Origin: SZUA-37 sp964472525
GTDB taxonomy: Bacteria; Pseudomonadota; Gammaproteobacteria; UBA6429; Thiohalophilaceae
DNA: 64,000 bases
Assembly: GCA_964472525.1 (NCBI GenBank)
Contig: CAYYLL010000004.1
Span: 105,857 to 169,856, forward strand
Reading direction: 5' to 3'
Every line of letters starts with the position of its first letter. The stretch's first letter is position 1. Made by a program: the position numbers and the translations under genes. Shown piece by piece: positions 43,761 through 53,896 of this stretch. Under the pieces are notes generated by a model that saw nothing but the letters and a program-made list of their open reading frames with translations, did not search any database and was not told the DNA's origin.

Positions 43761-44774
43761 TTATTCTTTCAACCAACCTGCAACCCGTTTGGCAAAATAA
43801 GTTAATACACCATCTGCACCGGCACGTTTAAACGCCAATAAAGATTCCATGATAACCGCTTTTTCGTCCAGCCAACCATTTTGTGCCGCTGCCATGATCA
43901 TGGCATATTCACCACTCACCTGATAAACAAACGTCGGTGCGCCATACTGTTGTTTAACGCGATGTACAATATCCAGATAAGGCAACCCCGGTTTGACCAT
44001 CACCATATCCGCGCCTTCGTTTAAGTCTAAACCGACTTCCCAAAGTGCTTCATTCGAGTTAGCAGGATCCATTTGATAACTGTATTTATTGCCACCGGCT
44101 AAATTGGCAGCGGAACCCACCGCATCGCGGAACGGGCCGTAAAAGCTAGACGCATATTTGGCAGAATAAGCCATAATACGTGTATATATCTGACCGGCGT
44201 CTTCTAAAGCCTGACGGATTTCACCAATACGTCCGTCCATCATATCCGACGGTGCCACCACATCAGCACCGGCTTCGGCATGTGAGACGGCCTGCTTAAC
44301 TAGCACCTCAACCGTTTCATCATTCAGCACATAGCCTGAGCTATCAATTAAGCCATCCTGACCATGAGTGGTAAATGGGTCAAGCGCCACATCGGTCATC
44401 ACACCTAAATCAGGAAATGCTTCCTTTAAAGCACGCACTGCTCGCTGCGCTAGCCCTTGCGGGTTATACGCTTCGGCAGCATCTTCTGATTTGCAATTAT
44501 CGGGTGTCACTGGAAACAGTGCCACCATCGGCACGCCCAACTCAACCAGTTCAGCCGCTTCTTTTAATAACTCATCAATACTGACACGTTCAACACCGGG
44601 CATCGATGCAACTGCTTCACGCTGCGAAGTCCCTTCTAATATAAACATCGGGTAAATTAAATCGTCACAACTTAAGTAAGATTCACGCATTAAACGACGA
44701 GAAAAATCATCGCGACGCAACCGTCGCATTCGAATATTGGGATATTTCCCTAAATGGCTTTCGATATTGGCCAA
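43761..44774 (-). CDS. hemB: Porphobilinogen synthase
   Basis: 337 residues. The metal region reads DVALDPFTTHGQDG near residue 130, with acidic residues in place of the zinc cysteines, so this is the magnesium-type enzyme. Schiff-base lysines lie in AYSAKYASSFYGP near 205 and VMVKPG near 258. It joins two 5-aminolevulinates to porphobilinogen for haem, which suits a genome rich in cytochrome c genes. It stands alone, with an MlaC-like gene divergent upstream. Confidence 0.96.
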   Translation of the reverse strand: MANIESHLGKYPNIRMRRLRRDDFSRRLMRESYLSCDDLIYPMFILEGTSQREAVASMPGVERVSIDELLKEAAELVELGVPMVALFPVTPDNCKSEDAAEAYNPQGLAQRAVRALKEAFPDLGVMTDVALDPFTTHGQDGLIDSSGYVLNDETVEVLVKQAVSHAEAGADVVAPSDMMDGRIGEIRQALEDAGQIYTRIMAYSAKYASSFYGPFRDAVGSAANLAGGNKYSYQMDPANSNEALWEVGLDLNEGADMVMVKPGLPYLDIVHRVKQQYGAPTFVYQVSGEYAMIMAAAQNGWLDEKAVIMESLLAFKRAGADGVLTYFAKRVAGWLKE

Positions 44775-44935
44775 AGTGGCGCTCCTTAAAATTTAAAATA
44801 ATGGCAAAATAAATTGCGTTAATTAAGTAACAGGATAATGTTTCTATTCAGATTGCCTAATAATTTTTCGAACTTAACGCATTGCCTGTTATCATACTCT
44901 TAAGACTTTAACTGAAAAAGCACTCAGCCAAAAAT

Positions 44936-45577
44936 ATGAATAAAAATAGTCTCTTATCCAGCTCCTTTATTGCTCTATTTATGCTGTTCAATACTGCAAC
45001 AATATTTGCTTCAACCGAAAAGGCGCCTGAAGCAGTATTAAAATCAATTACTTATAACTTGATTGAGTCACTCAAAAAATCAAAGAAAATACTCAAACAA
45101 AACCCCCAAATAATCCAACAACTGGTTAAAGCCCATATTGCTCCAAAACTGGATTTTATCGCTGCTTCACGCTGGGTATTGGGCAAATACTGGCGAAATG
45201 CCGACCGCGCACAAAAAATACGTTTTATTAAAGAATTCCGTAAACTCCTTATTCGCTTTTATTCTTCCGCTTTAGCCGAATACGCCCTAACGCATGAAAT
45301 TAACCATAAAATTATGCATTTCCTGCCTTTACGCGACAACAACAACAAAGACGTAACCGTACGTTCAATTGTTAACCCACCCGGCTCAACCAAGGCCGTC
45401 CCTGTTAATTACCATATGCACAATACGCGTAAAGGCTGGAAAATTTACGATGTATCCGTTGAAGGCATTAGCATGATAACCACCTATAAAAGCAGCTTTG
45501 CACCACAATTACGTAGTAGTGGTGTCGATGGGCTTATTAATAGTCTGGTCAAACGCAACCAGAAACTATCCAAATAA
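44936..45577 (+). CDS. MlaC/Ttg2D-type phospholipid-binding protein
   Basis: 213 residues. A signal peptide (about 1-26, ending IFAS) sends it to the periplasm. Family stretches are HIAPKLDFIAASRWVLGKYW near residue 64 and the closing half with GWKIYDVSVEGISMITTYKSSF near 165. Such proteins ferry phospholipids between outer and inner membranes. No mlaFEDB operon is adjacent, so this is a solitary paralogue. It stands between hemB and hslVU. Confidence 0.85.
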   Translation: MNKNSLLSSSFIALFMLFNTATIFASTEKAPEAVLKSITYNLIESLKKSKKILKQNPQIIQQLVKAHIAPKLDFIAASRWVLGKYWRNADRAQKIRFIKEFRKLLIRFYSSALAEYALTHEINHKIMHFLPLRDNNNKDVTVRSIVNPPGSTKAVPVNYHMHNTRKGWKIYDVSVEGISMITTYKSSFAPQLRSSGVDGLINSLVKRNQKLSK

Positions 45578-45717
45578 AGTCATAACCGTTTAGATACCCT
45601 CTCTTAAGGGCTCATTAACAGAATCATCCTTGATAACAAAGCGAACAGACGCTTTTTTCGTGTACAATAGCCTGCTCTTTTAGCCGCTAAACACACACAA
45701 ATTTTAGGAGTTTACTC

Positions 45718-46260
45718 GTGGATCAATATCGCGGAACGACGGTTTTATCAGTACGCCGAGGTAACCAAGTAGTCATTGGTGCAGATGGTCAGGTAACACT
45801 GGGCAATACCGTGATGAAAGGCAATGCACGAAAACTGCGCCGCCTTTATCATGATAAAGTCATTGCCGGTTTTGCCGGTGGTACCGCCGACGCCTTTACC
45901 TTGTTTGAATACTTTGAGAGTAAGCTCGAAAAACATTCAGGCCAATTAGTTCGTGCCGCCGTTGAAATGGCAAAAGACTGGCGAACCGATCGTACCTTAC
46001 GACGTCTGGAAGCCTTATTGGCCGTTGCCAATGAAGATGCCTCACTGATTATTAGCGGTAATGGTGATGTAATTGAACCCGAACAAGGCTTGATTGCCAT
46101 TGGTTCCGGCGGCCCATTTGCACAAGCGGCTGCGCGTGGCTTGCTCGAAAACACCGACCTTTGTGCAAAAGAAATTGTAGAGAAAAGCTTGAATATTGCA
46201 GGTGACATCTGCATATACACTAATCATAATATTTTAATTGAAGAACTGAACGTAGATTAA
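45718..46260 (+). CDS. hslV: ATP-dependent protease subunit HslV
   Basis: 180 residues from a GTG preceded by a TTTAGGAG-type ribosome site. The N-terminal peptide MDQYRG is removed to expose the catalytic threonine of TTVLSVRRG, and GADGQVTLGN follows. It forms the proteolytic double hexamer activated by HslU, encoded 39 bases downstream. The sigma-70-like TACAAT near 45663 may be its -10; no clear heat-shock promoter was identified. Confidence 0.97.
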   Translation: MDQYRGTTVLSVRRGNQVVIGADGQVTLGNTVMKGNARKLRRLYHDKVIAGFAGGTADAFTLFEYFESKLEKHSGQLVRAAVEMAKDWRTDRTLRRLEALLAVANEDASLIISGNGDVIEPEQGLIAIGSGGPFAQAAARGLLENTDLCAKEIVEKSLNIAGDICIYTNHNILIEELNVD

Positions 46261-46299
46261 TTCAGCCTCAATTAGTAGCAAATAAAAACTGGACCCATT

Positions 46300-47658
46300 A
46301 TGTCTAAAATGACACCCCGTAAAATTGTAGAAGAGCTTGATAAACATATTGTTGGTCAGGCTGCGGCTAAACGTGCCGTTGCCATTGCCTTAAGAAATCG
46401 CTGGCGTCGTAGTCGGGTTGATGAAGAACTGCGTAATGAAATTACCCCTAAAAATATTTTAATGATTGGCCCGACGGGCGTGGGTAAAACAGAAATTGCA
46501 CGTCGACTTGCAAAATTATCGGATGCACCCTTTTTAAAAGTAGAAGCCACAAAATTTACTGAAGTGGGTTATGTCGGACGTGATGTTGAGTCCATTATTC
46601 GTGACTTAATGGAAATTGCGATTAAACAAACACGCGAACAAGCAATGAAAAAGGTACAAGATCGCGCCGCCGATGCTGCTGAAGAACGCATTCTTGATAT
46701 ATTGCTTCCTTCGGCTCGCAGTTATAACTTTGGCCCGGACGAAAATGACGACATTGATGAAGAACCCAAAGAAGATACCAATAATCCAACCCGACAAAAA
46801 TTTCGCAAAAAATTACGTGAAGGGGATTTAGACGACAAGCAAATTGAAGTTGAAGTTAATGCTCCCGCTGTCGGCGTTGAAATTATGGCACCCCCTGGCA
46901 TGGAAGAAATGACCAGCCAATTGCAAGGCATGTTCCAAAATATGGGCAACACGAAAAAACGTTCACGTAAGATGTCAATTAAACAGGCCATGAAAACCTT
47001 AACCGATGAAGAAGCCGCTAATTTTCTAAATGAAGAAGAAATAAAAGAAACCGCGCTATCTAGCGTTGAACAAAATGGTATCGTATTTCTTGATGAAATG
47101 GATAAAATAGCTAAAAGTGGCAATACATCCGGTGCGGATGTATCACGCGAAGGTGTACAGCGCGACTTATTGCCTTTAGTTGAGGGCTCTACCGTGAGTA
47201 CTAAATACGGCATGATCAAAACGGATCATATTTTATTTATTGCATCCGGTGCGTTTCATTTATCCAAACCTTCTGATCTTATTCCAGAATTACAAGGCCG
47301 TTTCCCTATTCGGGTTGAGCTTGACGCCTTAAGCTCGGATGACTTTGTTAAAATTTTAACCGAACCCGATGCCTCACTGACCGAACAATACAGCGCCCTA
47401 CTTGAAACTGAAGATGTGCAACTTATATTCACTGCCGAAGGTGTTAAACGTTTGGCTGAAATGGCATGGCAAGTAAACGAACGTACCGAAAACATTGGCG
47501 CACGTCGGTTACACACAATACTGGAACGTTTACTCGAGGAAGTCTCTTTTACTGCCTCCGACAGAGCAGGGGAAACCGTTAAAATTACTGCCAAGTATGT
47601 CAACGATAATATACAAGACCTGGCTGAAGACGAAGACTTAAGCCGTTATATACTTTAA
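46300..47658 (+). CDS. hslU: HslUV protease ATPase subunit HslU
   Basis: 452 residues. The AAA+ P-loop is GPTGVGKTEIARRLAK near residue 57, the Walker B is FLDEMDKIA near 264, and the Arg finger region is GRFPIRVEL near 328. The intermediate I-domain (about 110-240) is charged and inserted as usual. It unfolds substrates for HslV. It is followed after 39 bases by a DUF971 gene, a common order in gammaproteobacteria. Confidence 0.98.
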   Translation: MSKMTPRKIVEELDKHIVGQAAAKRAVAIALRNRWRRSRVDEELRNEITPKNILMIGPTGVGKTEIARRLAKLSDAPFLKVEATKFTEVGYVGRDVESIIRDLMEIAIKQTREQAMKKVQDRAADAAEERILDILLPSARSYNFGPDENDDIDEEPKEDTNNPTRQKFRKKLREGDLDDKQIEVEVNAPAVGVEIMAPPGMEEMTSQLQGMFQNMGNTKKRSRKMSIKQAMKTLTDEEAANFLNEEEIKETALSSVEQNGIVFLDEMDKIAKSGNTSGADVSREGVQRDLLPLVEGSTVSTKYGMIKTDHILFIASGAFHLSKPSDLIPELQGRFPIRVELDALSSDDFVKILTEPDASLTEQYSALLETEDVQLIFTAEGVKRLAEMAWQVNERTENIGARRLHTILERLLEEVSFTASDRAGETVKITAKYVNDNIQDLAEDEDLSRYIL

Positions 47659-47697
47659 AGAGTTTTTACTCTGACCCCAAACTACAGGATTAATACC

Positions 47698-48066
47698 ATG
47701 CCTAAACCAACAGAAATTAATTTACATCAAGCCTCTCATATTCTGGAAATAGCTTTTGATGATGGCGAACGTTTTAAAATGACAACCGAATATTTACGGG
47801 TTAACTCACCTTCCGCTGAAGTCCAAGGCCATGGTCCCGGTCAGGGCGTATTACAAATTGGTAAGCAGGACGTTAATATTACCAAAATCGATCAAGTCGG
47901 CAACTATGCTATCCAGTTATTTTTTGACGATAACCACGACACCGGTATTTATTCATGGGATACATTGTATAACCTAGGTAAAAACATGGATGAGAACTGG
48001 AAAAATTATTTAGAAGAGATGAAAGCAGCGGGGCATACACGGCCAGAGCCTGAGCATATCAAGTGA
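47698..48066 (+). CDS. DUF971 (GBBH-like N-terminal domain) protein
   Basis: 122 residues. The DUF971 core is LRVNSPSAEVQGHGPGQGVL near residue 30, then GNYAIQLFFDDNHDTGIYSWDTL near 78. The same domain forms the zinc-containing N-terminus of gamma-butyrobetaine hydroxylase, but here it stands alone after hslVU as in Pseudomonas. Its biochemical role is not established; links to iron-sulfur proteins have been proposed for relatives. Confidence 0.88.
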   Translation: MPKPTEINLHQASHILEIAFDDGERFKMTTEYLRVNSPSAEVQGHGPGQGVLQIGKQDVNITKIDQVGNYAIQLFFDDNHDTGIYSWDTLYNLGKNMDENWKNYLEEMKAAGHTRPEPEHIK

Positions 48067-48094
48067 TATGCTTATCCAAAATGAAAGATCATTA

Positions 48095-50236
48095 TCAGGT
48101 CGTTAAGCGACGATAAATATCCGATACCTTCAAGGGCAATTCGCGAATTTCATCTATCACCGTATAAGCTGCCGCACCGTACATATGGGGTAGATAATCT
48201 TTTGCCTCGTTATCGATAGTAATACAATAGGGATGGATCCCTTCCCGACGCGTTTCAACCAAGGCTCGGCGGGTATCTTCAATACCGTATTCACCACGAT
48301 AACTGTCATAGTCATCAGGTTTACCATCGGAAATTGTAATTAGGATACGTGTTTTTGCCTCAACATCGAGTAATTTTTTATTTAAATGCCGAATCGCAAA
48401 ACCCATGCGGGTATAATCTTTAGGTTCGATACCGCTGATACGTGCCTTAACTTCTTCGTCATAGCTATCGGTAAACTCTTTAATCGTATAAATTTCACAA
48501 CGCTTACGAGCCATCCCCGAAAAACCATAGATAGCATAACGGTCACCCAAACTTTCCAGTGATTCACACAGTAAAACTAATGCTTCACGTTCTGCATCGT
48601 TTATCCAGCCCTTAGTGGAACCACTCATATCCACCATAAAACAAACCGCAATATTACGTTCATGACGTTGCATTTGCATATAGAGGTGATCGGTCATTTC
48701 ACTGCCATCTTGTGCATCAGCAAGGGCCTCAACATAGGCATCAATGTCAACTTCATCACCGTCAATTTGGCGCTTTAATAGTTTATTCTCATCACGCATG
48801 GCTTCAAAGGTTTTGCGTAAATGTTTGATTAACCGCCCGTGTTTATTCATGGTGTTATTAACAAAATCATCGTAAATAGGCTTAACTACTTTTTCACGAA
48901 CGGCACACCAGTTTTTGCGATAATTTTGTCGTTTAAAGTCCCATTCATTATATAAGAAAGCCCCTTCTTCATGGTACGTTCCTTTCCAAACGTCATCGGG
49001 ATCTTCTTCTTTTTCTTCAAAAAAGAAAGGATCGTATTCACCGTCGCCTGCAGCGACTAGATATTCATCTGGAATATCACCTAAATCTTGCAATATAGAT
49101 GACATTAAGTTCTTTACATTATCCGGTGGAGCAATCGGTTGATCGTCTAATGTGATCTCCATTGTAAAATCTTGCTGACTGCTTTGTTCTTTAATATCTT
49201 TTAATTCAAACTTGGCATTACTCTGATTTTTTTGCAATGGCTCCTGTTCTTTTCCTTCGTTTAAATCATCTTGTAATTTTCGTAAAATATTTTTAAGCTG
49301 TTTTTTTTCTTTATCTATACGAGCCTGCATAATGTTGGCTGTTATTTCTGGCTGCAATAACCCTTGATAAGAATAAGGCGTAAAGGGTTCAAGTTGTGTT
49401 AGATGTTCTTGAACAATATTTAAGGAATCATTGACGGTGCAAAATTCATCATTAAGCTGGTCACTAATTGATTGCCATTGCGCATCTAAAATAGAATCGT
49501 TTAATTGTAATTTTATTTCACATAATTGCCGATGCAAGCCCGGTAACTCACGCGCGAGGCAATGTTCAAGACGCAAAGTTTCCACTGCATGAAAAAGTGC
49601 GATAAATTTTTCAGGGTATACTGATTTTTCAACTTCCTTGTGAAGATTCAGCCTGTACGTTCCAAAACGTGACTGCGCCCAAAAATAGGCAACCATCACT
49701 TTATATAGTTTAAAATTTTCTTTTTTATTCTCTAATTGAGCAACTAATGCAGGTAAAAAAATAGTTTCTGTATCAGTATAAGCTTGCTCTGCTTCTTCAA
49801 GCTTTAATTTACGCCCTGATAAACCATGAACAAAGTGGAGCAAGATTGCAGACTCATCTTCTAATACTGCACCTGCTTCTTTTTCATGGCTTAACTGTAA
49901 AAAATTATTTACATTACGAATAACTTCTAAAGCCGGGTATAAGCCCTTAACATCATAGGTATCCATTGCATGTAATGCCCAAGCTTCAATTGTTTTTGCA
50001 TCGATGTCATTTAAAATATCAACAATATGCGCCATAAACTGATATCCCAGTTCATGGTGAGTACTCGCTGTACGTTGCACCCAAGCAAGAATATATTGTT
50101 GCTGTGTTAAAGACAGGGCAGCTAAAACTTGTGCATGAGATTCATTATGGTAGAAGGTGAATTCAACATCCAGATAAACATCTAAACGTTTTATAATATC
50201 TTCTGTGGATAATGGACTTTTAGTCTTTATTTCCAT
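48095..50236 (-). CDS. CbbO/NorD-type von Willebrand factor A protein
   Basis: 713 residues, soluble. A long helical N-terminal region (about 1-400) precedes an Asp/Glu-rich segment and a C-terminal VWA domain (about 530-710). The metal-ion site reads DMSGST, then DYTRMG and ISDGKPDDY, followed by YGIEDTRRALVETRREG, the hallmark of NorD and CbbO. With the MoxR-type ATPase encoded 12 bases upstream it should form a remodelling motor that activates either RuBisCO (CbbQO) or nitric oxide reductase (NorQD). Neither client gene is in the window; the nearby NnrS gene tips the balance slightly to NO reductase. Confidence 0.88.
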   Translation of the reverse strand: MEIKTKSPLSTEDIIKRLDVYLDVEFTFYHNESHAQVLAALSLTQQQYILAWVQRTASTHHELGYQFMAHIVDILNDIDAKTIEAWALHAMDTYDVKGLYPALEVIRNVNNFLQLSHEKEAGAVLEDESAILLHFVHGLSGRKLKLEEAEQAYTDTETIFLPALVAQLENKKENFKLYKVMVAYFWAQSRFGTYRLNLHKEVEKSVYPEKFIALFHAVETLRLEHCLARELPGLHRQLCEIKLQLNDSILDAQWQSISDQLNDEFCTVNDSLNIVQEHLTQLEPFTPYSYQGLLQPEITANIMQARIDKEKKQLKNILRKLQDDLNEGKEQEPLQKNQSNAKFELKDIKEQSSQQDFTMEITLDDQPIAPPDNVKNLMSSILQDLGDIPDEYLVAAGDGEYDPFFFEEKEEDPDDVWKGTYHEEGAFLYNEWDFKRQNYRKNWCAVREKVVKPIYDDFVNNTMNKHGRLIKHLRKTFEAMRDENKLLKRQIDGDEVDIDAYVEALADAQDGSEMTDHLYMQMQRHERNIAVCFMVDMSGSTKGWINDAEREALVLLCESLESLGDRYAIYGFSGMARKRCEIYTIKEFTDSYDEEVKARISGIEPKDYTRMGFAIRHLNKKLLDVEAKTRILITISDGKPDDYDSYRGEYGIEDTRRALVETRREGIHPYCITIDNEAKDYLPHMYGAAAYTVIDEIRELPLKVSDIYRRLTT

Positions 50237-50248
50237 TGCGGTTAATCA

Positions 50249-51073
50249 TTAAAATACTGATGAACATAATTCATTAACTGCAATCAGCATATCACTATCA
50301 TCGGTTAATGCTTGTGAAATAGCCGTATGACATGCTGTTGTAGGTACAATGCCACTGTGCATTAATTTTGCAGCATGTACCAATAAACGTGTACTCGCAC
50401 CTTCTTCCAGGCCACTGCCTTTTAAATTGCGCGTCATATTTGCAAACTTGACCAGATTTGCTGCAATATTTTTATCAATACCCGTTTCTTTGGCAATAAT
50501 GTTTGTTTCAATTTCTGCAGCCGGGTAATCAAATTCCAGTGCAATAAAACGTTGTCGAGTGCTTTGCTTTAAATCTTTGAGTACGCTTTGGTAACCGGGA
50601 TTATAGGAAATGGATAAACAGAAATCATCATTCGCTTCCAAAATTTCACCTAATTTTTCCATGGGTAAAACACGTCGATCATCCGCTAGGGGATGGATCA
50701 CGACCATGGTATCTTTACGTGCTTCAACAATTTCATCTAAATAACAAATCGCACCTGCACGTACAGCACGTGCCAGGGGGCCATCAATCCAAATCATGTT
50801 ACCTGCCTGTATTAAATAACGACCAACTAAATCAGATGCGGTTAAGTCGTCATGGCATGAAACGGTAATCAATGGTTTTTTTAAACGCCACGCCATATAT
50901 TCCATAAAACGTGTTTTACCACAGCCCGTTGGCCCCTTTAATAAAATAGGTAATTTTTGAGTATACGCTGCTTCAAAAATTTGAATTTCATTGGCTACTG
51001 GCTGATAAAAGGGTTTATCCTTTATAAAATATTCTTCTGTTTTTTTTGCTTGAACTTGCATGTTGTGACTCAA
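50249..51073 (-). CDS. CbbQ/NorQ-type MoxR AAA+ ATPase
   Basis: 274 residues. The Walker A is LLKGPTGCGKTRF near residue 40, Walker B is ICYLDEIVEARKD near 107, sensor 1 is SISYNPGYQ near 153 and the arginine finger lies in STRQRFIALEF. The C-terminal CbbQ_C region ends SSVF. It is the hexameric motor partner of the VWA protein encoded immediately downstream. CbbQ and NorQ cannot be told apart from this sequence alone. Confidence 0.92.
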   Translation of the reverse strand: MSHNMQVQAKKTEEYFIKDKPFYQPVANEIQIFEAAYTQKLPILLKGPTGCGKTRFMEYMAWRLKKPLITVSCHDDLTASDLVGRYLIQAGNMIWIDGPLARAVRAGAICYLDEIVEARKDTMVVIHPLADDRRVLPMEKLGEILEANDDFCLSISYNPGYQSVLKDLKQSTRQRFIALEFDYPAAEIETNIIAKETGIDKNIAANLVKFANMTRNLKGSGLEEGASTRLLVHAAKLMHSGIVPTTACHTAISQALTDDSDMLIAVNELCSSVF

Positions 51074-51105
51074 ATTATTTTAGTAATAAACTTAGCGGTT
51101 AAACT

Positions 51106-51300
51106 CTAGACTATAATTTTAGCTCCAACTTTAAAACCAAATTTGTTATCCAGATCCAGTTCATTAATGAGTTGATCAACCGCAGACTGTCCATGAAATT
51201 TTTCAATTTCAGCTAAAATAAGTTTAGCGCCATTTCGATTATACCCACCGCCCATACTCACTTGGGTTGTTAATAATTCACGTGCTTTGTCTATGGTCAT
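51106..51300 (-). CDS. Small protein upstream of the CbbQ/NorQ gene
   Basis: 64 residues: MTIDKARELLTTQVSMGGGYNR begins it (cited in part: GGGYNRNGAKLIL near residue 17) and it ends in FGFKVGAKIIV. No signal or membrane helix; helical with a short beta tail. It stands 32 bases before the ATPase gene on the same strand, so it is probably in the same operon. I do not recognise the family. Confidence 0.6.
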   Translation of the reverse strand: MTIDKARELLTTQVSMGGGYNRNGAKLILAEIEKFHGQSAVDQLINELDLDNKFGFKVGAKIIV

Positions 51301-51380
51301 TTAACTGCCTCATTAACTGATAGGTTTTATTATATCTTGTTAAGCAATTTACCACAGTATGGGAAAGAAGATGTTTACTC

Positions 51381-52571
51381 TTAACCGGGCTGGTTATCAA
51401 TACGTGGCTTAGTGAGTATCGGGAAATACGTAATAACAAACATTAAAAAAGCACTCACCCATAGTAACTGTGAAATACCTATCCAGACACTATAGTTGCT
51501 TGTATTAAACAACGGAATAATCACCCTGAAAACAGCCGTTAATACTAATAAAGCTAGAGCATAACGCATAATAGTCGGCGGCTTTGTAACATCACGGCCA
51601 GTATGCCCTAGAGCCACTCTTGACATCATCCCCATGGTAACAACGCCAATACCACCAACCGTAAAAGCGTGAATAGCCAGATACTTTGATACCCCCGTTA
51701 ACGGTATCGCAGCAAGGAGTAAAAAACCTAAACAAATAAACCAAAGGGCAATATACAAACTCCACAACATACTGTTTTTCCAAATCCCTTTTGTATGCCA
51801 GCCAACAAGCCTAATAGCATTAACTATAAAGACTCCTAGCGCTAACCAAGACGTTAATAATTGATTATGTATAAATAAATCTGCGATAAAAAATAGTATA
51901 AAAATAACTAGGCTAGATATATCGATAATTTTGGAATTAAATAACTCTACCTTATACCCCACCCCTCGCTCAATAAAAAAGGGCACGACTCGTCGCCCCA
52001 TTGTTAGAACCAAGCCAACTGCCAGATAAATACCACCATAAATACCCCAATAAACACCATCATCAAGAATACCCACTGCTCCCAGATAAAACACAACATT
52101 AAAAATAAGTAGTAAAACTATTTTTGATAAAATGGCCATTTGACTCCATTGTTTTACTTTTATAATCGGGTAACCAATGGCAAGAGCTAACGAAAATAAA
52201 AACAAGCTATCAATAATAGCTGCTGCAACTAAATACGTTGTTCCGAATAAAAATAAAATACGTGCAACAAACCATAAACTGAATAACAACATCAGCGGTT
52301 TTCCATACAATGTTTGAACGCCCGTCCAATTCTTAACAGCGGCCAATAAGAAGCCCGAAATAACTGCAATCGCATAACCATAAATCATTTCGTGTGCATG
52401 CCATTGAGAGTTAGAAATAGACTCCAGTGGCAGTGGCATCTTAAACAGATAAATCGCCGACCAAAGCCCAATAGACACAACAGAAAAAATACCTGCTGCA
52501 ATAAAAAAAACTCTAAACCCCAAACTGAATAAAGAGAATGAATGATTTGTACTTGTTTCACTTATTTGCAT
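51381..52571 (-). CDS. NnrS family membrane protein
   Basis: 396 residues with about 12 membrane helices. Family features are LGFRVFFIAAGIF near residue 18, WHAHEMIYGYAIAVISGFLLAA near 52, and HAFTVGGIGVVTMGMMSRVALGHTGR near 300, whose histidines are thought to bind haem and copper. NnrS proteins are found with denitrification genes and protect against nitrosative stress. It lies 80 bases before the small gene and CbbQ/NorQ, on the same strand, which supports a nitric-oxide context for that set. Confidence 0.9.
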   Translation of the reverse strand: MQISETSTNHSFSLFSLGFRVFFIAAGIFSVVSIGLWSAIYLFKMPLPLESISNSQWHAHEMIYGYAIAVISGFLLAAVKNWTGVQTLYGKPLMLLFSLWFVARILFLFGTTYLVAAAIIDSLFLFSLALAIGYPIIKVKQWSQMAILSKIVLLLIFNVVFYLGAVGILDDGVYWGIYGGIYLAVGLVLTMGRRVVPFFIERGVGYKVELFNSKIIDISSLVIFILFFIADLFIHNQLLTSWLALGVFIVNAIRLVGWHTKGIWKNSMLWSLYIALWFICLGFLLLAAIPLTGVSKYLAIHAFTVGGIGVVTMGMMSRVALGHTGRDVTKPPTIMRYALALLVLTAVFRVIIPLFNTSNYSVWIGISQLLWVSAFLMFVITYFPILTKPRIDNQPG

Positions 52572-52629
52572 AATTAATCCACGTTATATATTGCTGATAA
52601 AATAATCTTACCAAAAACCAACCTTAAAG

Positions 52630-53802
52630 TTAATTTGATCTGCTTTTAGCGGTTTTCAGAATCAAATAGCCAATAATTCCTGACAAAAATGAGCCTGACA
52701 ATATGGCGAGTCTGTCTGTGTACTGGAAAATACTATCATCTGTAAATGCCAGAGACACAATAAATAAACTCATCGTAAAGCCAATGCCCGTTAAAACAGA
52801 TACGCCATAAAGCTGTAACCAATTACTCCCTTCGGGTAATTTTGCCAATTTAAGTTTTATTGCTACCCAGCTAAAACCAAACACGCCTAACTGTTTACCA
52901 AGAAAGAGTCCAAGCATAATGCCTAATGGCACTGAACCTGACATTTGGCTAAAAGATATTTCAGTGATATTGACACCGGCATTAACAAAGGCAAATAACG
53001 GCAAAATAAAGAAAGCAACCCAAAAGTGAAGATTATGCTCTATATCTTTAAGAGGTGAAATAGATTGGTTATTCTCATCTTTCCCGTTTAATGGAATGGT
53101 AAAAGCCAACGCAACTCCCGCTAAGGTTGCATGCACGCCAGATTTAAGAACACTGACCCATAACACTATACCAACGATAAAATAAGCCGCTTTTTTAGTA
53201 ACGCCTAATATATTAAGCATAATCAAAACCATTAAAGAAACAAGAGCAACAACAATTGATAACGTTGACAAATCCGTTGTGTAAAATATAGCGATAATAA
53301 CAATGGCCCCTAAATCATCGATAATAGCGAGCGCCATTAAAAATATCTTAAGTGATACCGGTACTCGTTTACCCAGCAAAGAAAGAATGCCTAAGGCAAA
53401 GGCAATATCGGTTGCGGTTGGTATTGCCCACCCATTAACAGCAATTGGGTTATTCTGATTAAAGATTAAATAAATGATTGCGGGAACAACCATACCGCCA
53501 ATCGCAGCAATACCGGGTAAGGCAATCTGATTTAAAGAGGATAGATGCCCTTCCAGTATTTCTCTCTTTACTTCTAGGCCTACTAACAAAAAGAAAATAG
53601 CCATCAAGCCATCATTCACCCAGTGATAAAGTGACTTATTAAGCTCCAGTGAACCCACGCGTATTTCTACTGGAATATGTAAAAACGATTGATATAATGG
53701 CAACATAAATGTATTACTTAATATCAATGCCAAAATTGTTGCTAGAATTAGTAATATGCCGCTCGATGATTCTTTCTGTATAAATTCTTCTATAATTTTC
53801 AT
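52630..53802 (-). CDS. nhaA: Na+/H+ antiporter NhaA
   Basis: 390 residues and 12 membrane helices. The discontinuous-helix region reads ATDIAFALGILSLLG near residue 133 and the ion-binding aspartates lie in LAIIDDLGAIVIIA near 163. It exports sodium in exchange for protons and so handles salt and alkaline pH. It lies 58 bases upstream of nnrS on the same strand. No NhaR regulator is adjacent. Confidence 0.95.
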   Translation of the reverse strand: MKIIEEFIQKESSSGILLILATILALILSNTFMLPLYQSFLHIPVEIRVGSLELNKSLYHWVNDGLMAIFFLLVGLEVKREILEGHLSSLNQIALPGIAAIGGMVVPAIIYLIFNQNNPIAVNGWAIPTATDIAFALGILSLLGKRVPVSLKIFLMALAIIDDLGAIVIIAIFYTTDLSTLSIVVALVSLMVLIMLNILGVTKKAAYFIVGIVLWVSVLKSGVHATLAGVALAFTIPLNGKDENNQSISPLKDIEHNLHFWVAFFILPLFAFVNAGVNITEISFSQMSGSVPLGIMLGLFLGKQLGVFGFSWVAIKLKLAKLPEGSNWLQLYGVSVLTGIGFTMSLFIVSLAFTDDSIFQYTDRLAILSGSFLSGIIGYLILKTAKSRSN

Positions 53803-53896
53803 TTAATACCTGTTTCTTTATGCTGCAATATTCAATATATGTGAAATTTTTGTTCTTTGTGGATCATAACATAGCAAACTCACTGTATTAATGCGT

